DNA from: Bombyx mori | Taxonomy: Eukaryota; Arthropoda; Insecta; Lepidoptera; Bombycidae | Direction of reading: 5' to 3' | DNA: 64,000 nucleotides | Assembly: GCF_030269925.1 (NCBI RefSeq) | Contig: NC_085124.1 | Location: 3,844,001-3,908,000 of the forward strand | Shown here: positions 25,201 to 40,200 of the stretch, in pieces | Numbering within the stretch: position 1 is the stretch's first letter | How the letters are laid out: each line of letters opens with the position of its first letter | The notes under the pieces: model-generated | Told to the model about the DNA's origin: nothing | Database searches by the model: none | Seen by the model: the letters and a program-made list of their open reading frames with translations, nothing else | Position numbers and translations under genes: made by a program

Positions 25201-28200
25201 AGGCGTGACAACATAATACAATCTTTTCTTTTATATCTATATATTAATACGGGAAGGAAAAACTTTGTATCTTTTTTTTTTACGGCCGACCGAGAGGACT
25301 GGTGTCCAGTCCAGCGTCCGGAGGGGGAGGGTGATGGGAGAGATGTGCTCCGCACTAAACGCTTCACCACACTAATACCATGTATTTGACGCACACACGC
25401 ATGCATACTATTTATTGTCAAACTTTTGTTCTTAACGTCTGTTGTCAAATTGAGATTAAATATTATTTGTCTTTGTTAATATTTTTTATAGTGTAATCTT
25501 GGCGAAATTTGTGATTATAGAAGTATAAAATACAATCATAATAGTGTACAAAATTGCAATTCCAATTAATTATAGTCGAATTTCGACTACTGCGGGACCT
25601 CTAGTAAAAATGATTTGCTGATCGTTTGTCTTACTAAAACTCGAGAACGGCTGGACCGATTTGACTAATTTTGGTCTTGAATAATTTGTGAAAGTCCAGA
25701 GAAGGTTTGAAAGGTAGATAAATATGAAAATGCTCGGAATTAAATAAAAATAACAATTTTGTTTTCCGTTTGATGTGTTGTCCCCCGTCGGACGGATTCC
25801 TTTTGTTTGTTTTAAGTTTATTTTATACAAAAGTTTAGATATTTTACTTATCGATTAAGGCACTACGAAGTCTACCTGGTCAGCTGGTAAATATATAATT
25901 AAATGTTAAATCATAAAGTAAATTTAATTAAAATTATTATTCTACTTAAAAAAAAAACATAACGCTTCTATCTAAACACTCAATTTTAATGCTCATCACT
26001 TTTTCGTATCGCAGTTTTTGATTAAAAATAATTCTTAAGCTCAAAAGATATTTCTTCACGACTCGAACACGGGAAACACCTAATGTTGTTGTTTCAATGT
26101 AATCCTTAACCTTGCCTTGACCGAGCCTTAAATATGCTAGAAAAAAAAAAGATCCTATCGTATTTTATATAGTATTTGAATCAAAATAGAAACAAAATAA
26201 GTATATTTACATACATTTCACGGGTCAACGAACTTGAATATTCCCACGGCATTTGAAAACGGAAACATTTACCACGGTGTGTATTGTGTTTTTGTAAGAG
26301 TATTTACTCAATTACAATCAGATTCACACGTGCGGAAATCCTAATTTAAGCTATCGTCATTGGAATATCAGCTTTCGGGAGTGGAGAGAATGTCTTATCA
26401 CCATAACAGTTTTCAAAACAGAATCAGACTGAATAAGAGCAGAAGAAATCCAGGTCTCCAATGCATCGGAATAATGGCCACCCTACCCAGATCGTATAAT
26501 GGTGACACATACCAGTGGGAATCCGAATACCAATCGAGCAATATATTAGCGTTAGTAGTTAATTGCATTAACAAGAAGTCGTTGGTAATTAAATTAAGGA
26601 TTCAATTGTATGCAGCAAAGCTAATTAATTGTATTACTGAAAAATAGGAAACTATGTCATTTACGATTAGCGTAATTCACTCTCAAACTACAATGAGATA
26701 TTTATGCCGATTATTATAATCAATTATTATCTACGCCATATTAATATCCTCTTAACAGCTCTACCTGTGTCGATCAATATATCTATGTAACGTAATGTTA
26801 CATCGACTTCAAGATATCCGGTTGACTTGAAAAATTGCATACGAATACCCTAGCATCCAAAATCAACCAAGAATATTATTTAAATTATAAGTTAAGATTG
26901 CCATTAGAGCGTGGTTTTTTTCGTTTGTATGTAAAAAAAAAAATACATGTGTGCAATTCACACGTGGTAGAAGTGAAACCTTCCAAAATTAAAATACAAT
27001 TATCCTAAACGTCTTAAGTATATGTAAAATTTTGTCATTAGTAAATAATTGTAAGGTAGCGCCCTCTGTGAATTGATATTTTAATTTCACGTATAATCCT
27101 AAATTAAAATTTACTAAAAGAGCTTTCATACACACGTTAGTATTAAAAAATCTCACAGATGGCGCTGTATTAAATAGTATGTATATTTCTGTCTCATTCT
27201 TTGCTGGCTTCATCCTACACATTTTTGTATTTGTGTCTCTTACCTGTCGTTTTTTCCGTTGCATCCGGTTTGAAATCACAACGATTCTAAAGAAGTTTTC
27301 ACTTCAAAAACATATATTTATTTAATCACATGTATTCTACTGTTAACTCGAGTTGAGGATAAATCTTTACAATTATTTCGCGATTTTAGTCCTGAATATA
27401 AATTTATAAAATCGTCAATTGTAAATGAAATTAAATTGAAATAACACTGAGCAGTTTTTATTAATTTAGAATAATCATTTAAATCTCAATGTTGCCTTAT
27501 AAAAAAAAAAAGCACTCACAAACAATACATAATTAAAATCCAGTAGCAACCCATAAAGTCCGTGAAGTAAATAAACAAAAACATAAACATAAATTAAGCT
27601 TTATTACGCAATGCATCGCGCGGATTGCTGAAATTAATACATAAACGAGATCATAAAGATTCGACTTATGTAAGAATGAGGCCTGAGATGGCACGGATTT
27701 TGCGATAAAAACATATCGAGCCGAACAACACGCTGTATCTGAGGTCATTTAGGCCTGGGTACATCGAACGTGGTTAGGCTATACTAAGATATTCCTAAGC
27801 CCTTTATTCTAGTTTTGAACGATAATTTTGTTTACGTAAGTAAATGTCACTAATATTGTTACGCCGGTAAGAGTAATGCCATCTATCGCCGAATAGTCGA
27901 ACGAATATCGAAAGATCTAGTAGCATCTAGAACGCTCGAGAAGTACAACGCCATCTATTTTCAGATAGTGAAAACACACAATACTAAACTTTTGTAGAAT
28001 ATTCTCGACGATTTTAGGAATTTCGTCTCGACTATAAAAGCGTTGCAGAGATGGCATGCAGTCAGTCGGTAATCAGAACTACTCGAAGCGAAACAGCGAA
28101 TGGATCACCTGAAGCGAAGCGGAAAAAGCAAATTGAGAATGTTACCCACAGACACAGCCCACTGAGTTTCTCACCGGATCTTCTCAGTGGGTCGCATTTC

Positions 28201-31200
28201 CGATCCGGCGGTAGATTCTGCGAAGCACGGCTCTTGCTAGGGTTCGTGTTAGCAACGTCATCAGGTTTGAGCCCCGTGAGCTCACCTACTAGTTAAGGTT
28301 ACGCTGAAATAGTCTCTCGAGGCTATCAGCTTAGGTAGGATAAAAAAAGATAATTTTAAAGAGTTTGTGAAGTGTTTTAAGTGTTCTAAGTGCTAATACA
28401 GCTAACTCGTAATTTATTGGAACATTTATTTATCCCGAAACCCAGCGCGTAACAATGTCATTAACATTACAGTTAAAAGCATAAATCCACATCACGTTGT
28501 AAATATGAATCATTATAGTGATTTTCAGGGAAACAAGGATCGAAAATGACACGATGTATATATAATACACGTGTTCAATACGCACTATGAATCTTGAACA
28601 ACTACGAAGCCACTACACCACGAAATGTAACTATGAGATATAACTATCTACTAAGCTAGATAGTTCGGCCGAAGGCTTAACAAAAACCGTTAAAAATAAA
28701 CCTTGAATTCCAAACCTCATAAGTACTCCATTCGTTCACTGTGATATTGTGGGAAATTTATATTTTAGAACAACAGTTCACGGTTTAAAATACCAAGGAT
28801 TTTATTAGTGAGACTTAAAATAATATCTTTTATAATTGAGTGTGCTCATATATACATAATCCTGACACACATACAAAGGAGATTGCAATATTCGTATGAA
28901 AAGTGAAAGTTATGGAAGAGGATGACGCGGTTTTATTTTTACAAAGTCCTTTTTCTTAATACTGATTCTCTTTTGAGAATCTTTTGGTACAAAAATTCGA
29001 AGATTAACGACCACGAATATAACATCAATGACGCAATGTAACGTGATCAAAAATTTGTTAACACTTGATATCACACTGCGTGTTCACTCTTTGTTGTTTT
29101 ATAAAGTAGATAATAATGAAATTAATTACTATTATTGAACAATTTACCCACGCAAAATAAAATACATGACTGCTTCGCGGGCGAATTAGGCATTGTGATA
29201 ATGACTAATCCGTGATAGTTCACAATACTCCTTTTTTATTACTTTTAATTACATCAGTAAATTGAATGATTCATTTTTAAAAATAATATTAAATTTATTG
29301 TAGTTTTGGAGTCTGGAATATTCGACTTATATCCTGTACATAATATATAACAGATATGGCGTCATCGCAGTCGCTTTAAAATTATGAGAGACACGCTTTT
29401 AGAGGCGACTACGCTTGACAGAAAAAAATATTCTTCGAGAATGATATATTTTTCCTTGATCTATGTCCTTTTCTGTATCTTTCTGTAAGCACAAATTCAT
29501 GACCGATTGTGTGGACAAAACGCGAAAACATAACATTTTTTTTTTTGCTTAGATGGGTGGACGAGCTCAAAGCCCACCTGGTGTTAAGTGGTTACTCGAG
29601 CCCATAGACATCTACAACGTAAATGCGCCACCCACCTTGAGATATAAGTTCTAAGGTCTCAGTATAGTTACAACGGCTACCCCACCCTCGAACCGAAACG
29701 CATTACTGCTTCACGGCGAAAATAGGCGGGGTGGTGGTACCTACCCGTGCGGACTCCCAAGAGGTCCTACCACCAGTGATTACGCAAATTATAATTTTGC
29801 GGGTTTGATTTTTATTACACGATGTTATTCCTTCACCGTGGAAGTCAATCGTGAACATTTGTTGAGTACGTATTTCATTAGAAAAATTGGTAACCGCCTG
29901 CGGGATTCGAACACCAGTGCATCGGTACACACGAATGCACCGGACGTCTTATCCTTTAGGCCACGACAACTTCAAATTAATTCACATCGCATTTACAACA
30001 TTAGTATGGAGTATTGATAACATCATAAAATATTCCCAATGATACTTGTAGAATATAATTTGCGGTGCTACCTTCAATTTGTCATTAAAGACAGTTTGAG
30101 GCCAAGTCGTTTATTTTCTAAAGCCTTTTAATAATGATAAAGTATTACGCAATAATAAACCTTAACATACATAGAATTAAACGCACTAATGACCTATCAG
30201 GTCTGGACAGGTCCCAACTATGTGCATACATACATAGATACATAGTAGGTTCGTCCTATCGCATGTTTTTTTTTCCTACCTAAGCTGGTAGCCTTTAGAG
30301 GCTATGCCAGCGTATCCTAACGACTAGGTGTTGCTAGCCTTAGCAAAAGCAGTGCTTCGCAGAATCTACCATCGGAGAACCGGTCACCGTTCTCGTCGAA
30401 CCCGTCGCTTGTGACGAAGGGCTCGACGAGTAAATTAACTCTCAGACACAGCCCACTGAGTTTCTCGCCGGATCTTCTCAGCGGGTCGCGTTTCCGATCC
30501 GGTGGTAGATTCTGCGAAGCACGGCTCTTGCTAGGGTTCGTGTTAGCAACGTCGTCAGGCTTGAGCACCGTGAGCTCACCTACTAGTTAAGGTTACGCTG
30601 GAATAGCCTCTCAAGGCTACCAGTTTAAGTAGGAATAAAAAGCCATCGGATCGGAAACGCCACCCACCGTAAAGATCCGGCGAAAAACTCAATGCGCTAT
30701 GAAATCGCATGTCATGACAACTTATTAAGCAATCGTTACTGTGCGTGCTGTTTGTAACATAGGAATAATAATTGATATATACTCGTAGTATGGATAGATA
30801 AGTATAGTAATTGTAAAGAAGGATGTATGTAATTATTTTTTAACGATCAATCTTTAATGCTTTTATAATATAATATTACTATTATTATAATTAATATATC
30901 CCTCATTATAGCGTTTATTGGGTTTCAATATATATATATAAACGTATATATTGCAATATATTTTAATTATAAACAAATGTTCATGACAACAACACCTCAT
31001 AACAAATGCCTAACATTCAACGTCTCCAAGCTAGGACTTTCTCCTGTACCGAATACACATACCAGATTAAAAAACCAAAACCTAGAGCGACGAGACTATC
31101 TTTTTTTTATTGTCCGTGCGGGCAGGCGAGCATACAGCCCACATTATGGTAAGTGGTTACCGTCGCTCATGGTTGTCAGCAATGCCAGGGACAGATTCGA

Positions 31201-34200
31201 GCCGCTGCCTACCACTCTCCACAAGCCTCATTTGAAGAAAGTCATGTCATAGCACTCAGGAAACACCGTGGAGGGGGAGCTCATTCCAAAGCCGGATGGT
31301 ACATGGCAAAAATGATCTCTGGAAACGCACTAGGGATGAACGCAGTTGCTCCAGGTAGTATGGATGAGCTCGTATGAACTATCTCGTCTCAATCAATCGG
31401 AATTATCTCGCTAGTTACATAAGGCACAATAGTGTAGTGCGAACAACATTCGATTTCCAGCGTATGTTTGTGGAAAGCGCTAAATATTACAACACAATGC
31501 TAATGTGGACGTATCTAGACGTATTAAGATAACACGCAAGTGTCAATAAACCCATTCGAGAAATCAACACAATATTTCAAAGAATACGAAATGGTTTTTT
31601 TACGAAGGTTTTACCTATTCATTTTGATTTGAACACTAAATTGTAATTGACGTAATTTTCGCCCTCAACATTACCTAGCTTAGACTAAATCATTATAAAA
31701 TGAAAATATTTACACAATATACAAGAACTGTTACGATGGTTATAATTATTTTTGAGAACAGCAAGAACCGATGAAAATACATATAATAAACATAACAGTA
31801 TTAGACTTCTACTTTTTTTCTAAATTTCAAATACGCACGACAATTTCCATGAAACATTTAAGTACATACATATATAATATATAATTTTTGGAATAGGCCA
31901 GTGTATGTTTAAACATATTAATAAGGCTCAACGAACCGGACTCAGCAAATATTTGATGTAACATCCTTACGTGAAATACTCATAGGACTTTTCTCAGGTT
32001 TGATAATTGAATAGGATGTGTTGTTTGTACGAAGCAAATGTGACCGTTCTGACTTCACAATTAGAATACATTCATACAACTAGTGGATCTTTGTGGTTTG
32101 TTACAGGAATATAAAGGAAGTAACTTGCGAATTCACAATACGACCTAACGTTAGCAACTATGCAAATAGAAAAAAAATTGTTTATTAAAAAAAAAGGAAA
32201 TATGACAGAGCGTATAAAATTATAATTTGCGCGGTATTCTTTTCACCACAGATTATATCTGTGGCGGTCTCGATTAGGATTTATATGTATGGAATCTTTG
32301 TGCAAAAGTAGTTAATAGTAGATAGCAGGTCTTGTCATGGCTTATCTTAAATTAGGAGCTATGCGTTATATTATTATAAATTCTTGTACGTGTTTGTATT
32401 TTAAAAGGCTTGAATAAAATATTATTATTATACGAGTAGTTATGACAACGTATATGCCAGTAGCGACCTAGAGACGCTTTGTCACTTTAGCGGTAGACAG
32501 TTTTACAAATCAAATGGCTCGGGTTCATATCTTTCTGTCTCAGTTCCATAGTAGAATCTCTCATCTTACCCTTTGAAATCCGTATACGCGCCCACGCGTG
32601 TTTACTTTAGCTTTACCCTCGCCGTTTTTTGCTATCCAATTTGAATTTGTTTCAATAGCATAATATTTGAAAAAATTTTTTTTAGATCCACAAATGAATA
32701 ATAGGAAGCAGTTGCTGTCGTAAAATTGTTAATTTAGTGTTCGTTATTTTCCCATAGACACAACCCACTGAGGTTCCCGCCGGAACTTCTCGGTGGGTCG
32801 CGATTCCGATCCGGCGGTAGATTCTGCAATGCTCTTGCTGGGACCAGTGTTAGCAAATTCTCTCAGGTTGAGCCACGAGAGTTCACCTACCAACCTAAGC
32901 GTAGCTGGAATAAACCCTTAAGCTACCAGGTAGCGAACAGATAGGGGAAAAAAATATTTTGCATTAAAAGCAATATAATTCAATCGTCAGTAACATTCAC
33001 GCTATTACTTTAATATACACAATACTCAATAAACGACGATTAAGCCTAGTTGCTATTCATAGTACAACCGTTTTTAAATGGTGATCTTTCAAACAACACA
33101 AGTTTGGTTAACACTAACGACCTCCCATACACACGCGGACAATAGAACTAATGTAATTAAGGAACCAATTGACTTGTTTACAAACACACCGGATCAATAG
33201 TTTAAAATTGAAATATGTTATTGTATTGAAATTTTATTATTCCGAATTCACGTGACTATGTGGAGAGGATTTTTTTTTATTGCTTAGTTGCGTGGACGAG
33301 CTCACAGACCACCTGATGCTAAGTGGTTTCTGGAGCTAATAGACATTTACAATGTAAATGCGCCACCCACCTTGAGATATAAGTTCTAAGATCTCAGTAT
33401 AGTTACAACGGCTACCCTACCCTTCAAACCGAAACGCATTACTGCTTCAAGGCAGAAATAGGCAGGGCGGCGGTACCTACCCGCGCGGACTCACAAGAGG
33501 TCTTACCAACTGTAAGTGTGAACCAAAAAGAAAAAAAAAACGTAGCACGTAACGTGACGTCAGTCAAAAAAAGTTTGAATGAACGGTAAAGAATTTATAT
33601 AGCCTGAAGCCGAAGGGAAATGATATACAGCCTTAGCATAAACAAAAAACAATGCTCTTTATTATGATCCACAAACGTGCACAGCTGCCAGATGTTTAAG
33701 ACAATTTTAGCGGGAACGCAAGAAGCGATGTTTTATGTGAATTATTTTATTTTCTCCCTTAGTGTTTCTCCATTTTTCAATGTGAAAATATTATGTCTTA
33801 TTATCATTACTAGAGGTCCCGCAGTAGTCGAAATTCGACTATAATGAATTGAAATTGTAAGTTTGTACACTATTAAGATTGTATTTTATACTTCTATAAT
33901 CACAACTTTTGCCAAGACTACACTATAAAAAATATTAACAAAGACAAACAATATTTAATCTATTCTCAATTTGACAACAGACGTCAAGAACAAAAGTTTG
34001 ACAATAAATAGTAAACATGCGTGTGTGCGTCAAATACATGGTATGTAGCGTGTGTAATTTTTTCTTTATAGTTTAATGTATCTTTTATGCATTATTTAAA
34101 AAAAATATTAGCATTGTGCACTCCTTCTCTATATTCTCTATAAGTGTGGAAAATTTCATACTCTTCCGTCCGCGCAATTTTCGTAAAAAGGGATACAAAG

Positions 34201-37200
34201 TTTTTGCTTCACGTATTAATATATAGATAGATATAAACGTTCAACATATGTGTACGTAAAGTATTTTGAAAATTAAAAAAAAAACAATAGGGCACTTCCA
34301 AAAACCAATTAATATTTTAAAAAAATGAGTAGGCGGTACAAGTACAAGCTACTGAATGCTAAGGGGTCGTGATGAAAAACGCGAGAAAAATTCCAACACC
34401 TAAGATGTATACTTATGGGAATATCTTAAATATCTTCAAAAGTCACGCAACCTTGATCTTTCGCAAAAATCGAATCTATATATATTTTGTTTTCAAATTA
34501 ATTCGTTATTGAGTGCACAGTATAAATATGTTGTAGTGACTTTATTGAATAAGCAGGCTTTTACTGTAATTACGTCTTGGTGATCTTTGGGACATGTACT
34601 CAAAGTTTCGATTGGGCCCCAACCGCCGAGCCCGTCGCTGGGGCTCGACGAATAAATTAACCCATAGACACAGCCCACTGAGTTTCTCGCCGGATCTTCT
34701 CAATGGGTCGCGTTTCCGATCCGGTAGTAGATTCTGCGAAGCACTGCTCTTGCTAGGGCCAGTGTTCGCATCACTTCCTGTTTGAGCCCCGTGAGCTCAC
34801 CTACACGTTAAGATGAAGCTGACCTCTCAAGACTATCAGAATAGGTAGGGGAAAAAAAATTGGGCCTCAATCGATTATTCGACACTATGCCTTAGCATCT
34901 AAAGATCTTTACGATATGTTTTTTAACCATAACCCAATAGTTACCTAGACCTAAACTAGGTCAATACATTACTTATAGATGAATTATTTTTATTGCCTTT
35001 GTATACCATCACACTTTGAGAGTGGCTACGATCGCCAGAATCAGAATCGCTCATAATCCAGAACAAAAAGTAGAAGTGCAAATTTAATTACAGAAACCAT
35101 ATTTGTTAGTAATTTTCTCTCTAACATGACGTATAGTTTTGCAACTTCAATTATATTTCAACTGTGGCTCCCCCAAGACGCGTTAGGCAAAATATTTTAG
35201 AAGTTAATTTCGCCCAATCAGTTCGTTCGAAAGTTAGAGTCCCAACGGATCCATTTTGAAAGAGTGCTTACTTTTGATAAGCTTTAATTAAATGTGATGA
35301 AGAGTTCAACGTACGAGTTCACAGCTACTGGATGAACCAATGGAGTGAAATCGAAATTGGCAAACGATTCGGGTTTGTGCCACAACAGATAATTATTTAA
35401 AAAAGATGTGTGGTGTCGTGGGACACCGGATAGGAACGAAGTTCCTTATTATAAAAATATTAATTGTAATTTCTATTCGAGGTATAAAGAAAATATTATA
35501 ATTATTCGGGTATACATTTTTTATTATGATTTTTTATTGATAAAAAAAAACTACTTTACAAAGTTGTCAAATTTATTTTATTCACAATGATTTATAAAAA
35601 ATATATAATAATAATATACAAAGAAACAGCTATTTATATGAACAATAATAATTAAGCCTAATTATGTTCTATGATACAAAATATAATAATAACCGTCATC
35701 ACGTAGACTATACATTAGACACTGTATAGCCATCATACTAAAACTATACATAAATAATAAAAATCTTACGTTACGGACGTTTATTCCCGGTTAGGGTACC
35801 CCGCCGCATCGGGGACGATAGCTTAGAGGTATTTTGTTAAAATATGCTTGTTCTTCTCTTCATTGAACGAAACAATAGTAAGATCCTGATTTTTTAGGAG
35901 GGACGGCTTATTGGTGGCCCCTAAGCTTTACCAGCTTTATCAGGTGGACGAGCAATCAGGAGAGTGATATTTGCTAATAGCCGCCCGTGTGCTTAGTAAG
36001 TTAACTCAAATTTGTATGGAGTTGTAACAGCTCCCCTACGTTTGCCGCTAAGGGCGCTGTTCTAACTCCATACAAATTTGAGTTAACTTTTACGCGATCG
36101 AGAAGTTAAAAAGCTCGCACTAAGCACCCCAAGTGCCTCGGTAAGAAACCTAACAGCTCGAGAGCAGTTGTTTCGTTAATGCATCTACTGCCGGATCGGA
36201 ATTGGGACACGTTAAGAAAATCAGGCGAGAAACTCAGAGGATTGACGCACGGAGTTCAACAACTATGGTTACCAGGATCCTTATCTCTGCTCTTATCTGC
36301 TAGAGCTGCAGCCGTTTAATGGCAGTGCTAGTGGATCGGGTGGATTCATCTTCTTGCCTTTATCCTACATTATGTGGGGTCGGCGCAGCATGTCCTGTTA
36401 TAATGCTGTTTTTTTTTATTGCTATGATGGGTGGACGAGCTCACAGCCCACCTGGTGTTAAGTGGTTACTGGAGCCCATAGACATCTACAACGTAAATAA
36501 GCCACCCACCTTGAGATATAAGTTCAAAGGTCTCAAGTATAGTTACAACGACTGCCCACCCTTCAAACCGAAACGCATTACTGCTTCACGGCAGAAATAG
36601 GCAGGGTGGTGGTACCTACCCGCGCGGACTCTCAAGAGGTCCTACCACCAGTAAAAGGCAGCCACCAGCATAGGAATTTGGCATGAGTTTTACCATCAGC
36701 CGTGTAACTGACATCAAACCTTCTTGGATTATAACCCATTACATATATCCATTGCGTTATCCACTGCAACCTGAAATAGGCAGGGACTTTGTTCATTCTT
36801 TTTTCATTTCATTTGTTTACATCAATTTCATTTGTTTATTCTTTTGCTGTTTCTTTGACTTAATCCGTGTTTGATTCAATCATTAGCATTTTATTATTAT
36901 AAGCATTTACATTAAAATACACATATTCATAATAAAAGGGAAAAGACCTCGGGGGCGCAGCCCAATACGTTGGTCCGACCAGATCCGCACCGCTCTTGAT
37001 TCCACGTTTCACAACGCCCTCCACACCGCCAGAGACAAGAATGGATGGAGAAAGATCGTGCGTGCGAAGTTGATACAAAAGGGTGGTCACGACCCTCAGC
37101 AATGAGGAATACGACGCAAGGAGGAGGATTCATAATATATATAAAAAAAAAAAAAAAAATTAAATAACATTTTCCACTTTGTTCACCTTTTCTGTATTTT

Positions 37201-40200
37201 AATAATAATATCAAAATGTACGATAATAATGATCGTAATATTCATAAACGTGTACCCATATTAGATAGTATCAATAACTTTATGTAATAAGCCGGTAGTA
37301 TCTTCCTTGTGTAACGTTGCGTCAAACGGGTCTCCATTACGAAACTCACTTTCAACCTACTTTAATACGGGTATTCTGGAAATTCAGTCTAGATTTCGAT
37401 CTCGCCTAGCGAAACCAGTGCTGTAAGTGACTATAATGGTGAAACGTCAAACCAGGCTGTGCTTCGCTACGATTCTAAGTTATGTATTTAATTGTAGTAG
37501 TGGTCCCGCACTAGTCAAAATTCGACTACAATTAATTGAAATTTTATTAATATAGTTCTATAATACCTATAATCACAGATTTCGCCAAACTACACTATAG
37601 ATAAATAATATTGACGACAAACAATGTTAATCTATTCTCAATTTGACCACAGACTTTAAACAATAACAAAAGTTTGACAATTGACAATAAACAAACAGTA
37701 TATTTATATCATAGACCTATATAGTAGGGACACGACATATTGTTCTATACGTACAATTGCTTATATAAATAGCAACCATTTTGAAGGCACACACATAAAC
37801 ATATATCTATCTCGTTCTTACTCAGCACTTTAACTCGCAGGAAAACAATATAACAGTATTTCAGTGCGTACATAAAATGAAACATGAATATACGTAAATG
37901 TCTCCGTCTCCGTCTAATGAGGCCGAAAATCCGCCATGTTTAGCGCGCCAAATGTCATTGTCACGTCAGTTCGGCCGTCTGTTTTGGGTTGTACATTAAT
38001 TATTGACTTTGATATCGATTTAATATGATTGCTTATATAAAATTTCTAATTTTATCATGCTTAAAACATACAAAAATAATAATTAAAACATATTTTATAG
38101 GATCTCAAGAAAGTCGATAACCCAAAACTATTATCTATATATATCTAAATTCATTATGGAGCCCTCATCCGAAAGATAGATTATACACTTAATATATTTG
38201 AATCCGAAATATCGGACACCATTTTTCGGTCGGAATCTATTCATCATGACACTAATCATAAATACCTCTTTAAAATATGTCATCAAAACATATTTAGACA
38301 TTTTGTTTAGATATTTCGGGAAAAAGGCTACCGACAAAATCTCTTCGGAACTATTTAAATAAAATAATTTTATTCCGCAATGAGTAAAACACTATTGTAA
38401 ATTCGTTAAATATTTATTAATTAAGTGATTTTAGAGAGGAAGTCACAAGGAATGACGTTTGTAATTTCATTAACGAATAAATGTTCTGTAGGTGTTTTTT
38501 TTTATCAGGCGGTCCCTTGATAAGTTTAAAATTTGAGAGTGATTCAAATGGTGCGGTGCATCTTCCTTGAGGTGCACTGCGGTAATCTGTTACGGACTTT
38601 AGAGTCAGCAAAACAATTAAAATAGATTGTAATAGTCTAAGAAAAACACGTACTCAAAATACGATAATATTCAGCATGCTAGAAATGGGCTGATGGCACT
38701 GTACTATGCCGTATCTTTATGTTTTGCGGCAAACAACAACTTTATAAAATCAGTGTAGCAAATTTAAAAAATCGTCATTACGTTTACTTGGAAAATTTGA
38801 AGCACGAACTCGTCTTAGATTTCACATAATATCTAAATCACATCATCTTTGCACATAACAATATACTTAATTCCTATTAAAGTATAAATTCTACAAATAC
38901 ATTCATACTCAACAATATTTAAAATAAAATAAGCCAAGAACGTTTATCGATAAAACCTACTAACATTAAAATCTTCTGGGCAGCACTAAAACCGCCATGT
39001 TTTGTGGCCAGATGACGTCACAGTGGCACGAATTTTTTGTTGACGTTTCATTTCCATAGGTTTCCTACTTCAGTGATTTATATGTATGTGTTGTGTCAAA
39101 TACATGACAGTGTGTGCAATGTTTTTTTATTGATTTAATGTATTTTTTATGCACAATTAAAAAAAAATACCTTTCTGCACTCTTTCTCTATATTCTCTAT
39201 AAGTGTGGGAAATTTCATACTCCTCGGTCCGCGCAATTTTCGTAAAAAGGGATACAAAGTTTTTGCTTCACGTATTATACGTGCTTCAGTTATACATATT
39301 ACTAATATAGTCAGTTTTATTCTGTCAGTTATTTATTTATTTATTTGGTATTTATTAGCGAGCTTTAGTATTATCAATAACAACAAAAGCAATGAGAAAA
39401 TGTAATATAGTACATGAAAAGGATCTAAATTTTGAAGAGTCGCTGACTAAGATCGAATTCCCACCACTAGACAAACACTAGTTATATGAAACTTAATAAA
39501 ACACACCTATTTGTTCAAAGTAGAAGTGTGCCACCTTTTTTAACGTTTAGATTGGTACACAAATTCACGGCCCGTCGGGTGTTATATGGTTACCAAAATC
39601 CATAGACTTAATGGCGCAGCCCACCTTGAAATATGAGTTCTGAGTCTCAGTTTTACAGTACAACGGCTGCCTCACCCTTCAAACCGAAACGCTTTATTGC
39701 TTCAAGGCAGAAACAGGCATAATGGTGACTTACAAGACGGCCATCGAGCAACGATCATCGCCTAAAGTACATAGACACAAAGTCGAAATTCGGTTGTTAT
39801 TCTTGACATGTTACGATATACGAGATAAAAAAAAAAATTGCTTAGATGGGTGGACGAGCTCACAGCCCACCTGGTGTTAAGTGGTTACTGGAGCCCATGA
39901 ACATCTACAACGTAAATGCGCTACCCACCTTGAGATATAAGTTCTAAAATCTCAGTATAGTTACAACGGCTGCCCCACCCTTCAAACCGAAACGCATTAC
40001 TGCTTCACGGCAGGAATAGGCAGGAGGGTGGTACCTACTCGTGCGGACTCACAAGAGGTCCTACCACCAGATTAATTACGATATTTACACCAGATATTTA
40101 AAAAAACTATAATTTCAAACGATCTTTTTTAGCTAGCCTAGCAAGCCTAGCAGTGCCAGGAGAGCAACCAATGCTGAGCACTTTTCAAATAATACTTAAC

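Noticed and set aside
26360..26647. A 95-codon frame in UGT intron 1
   Set aside because: No known domain, no splice context or promoter, and length expected by chance in this much sequence.
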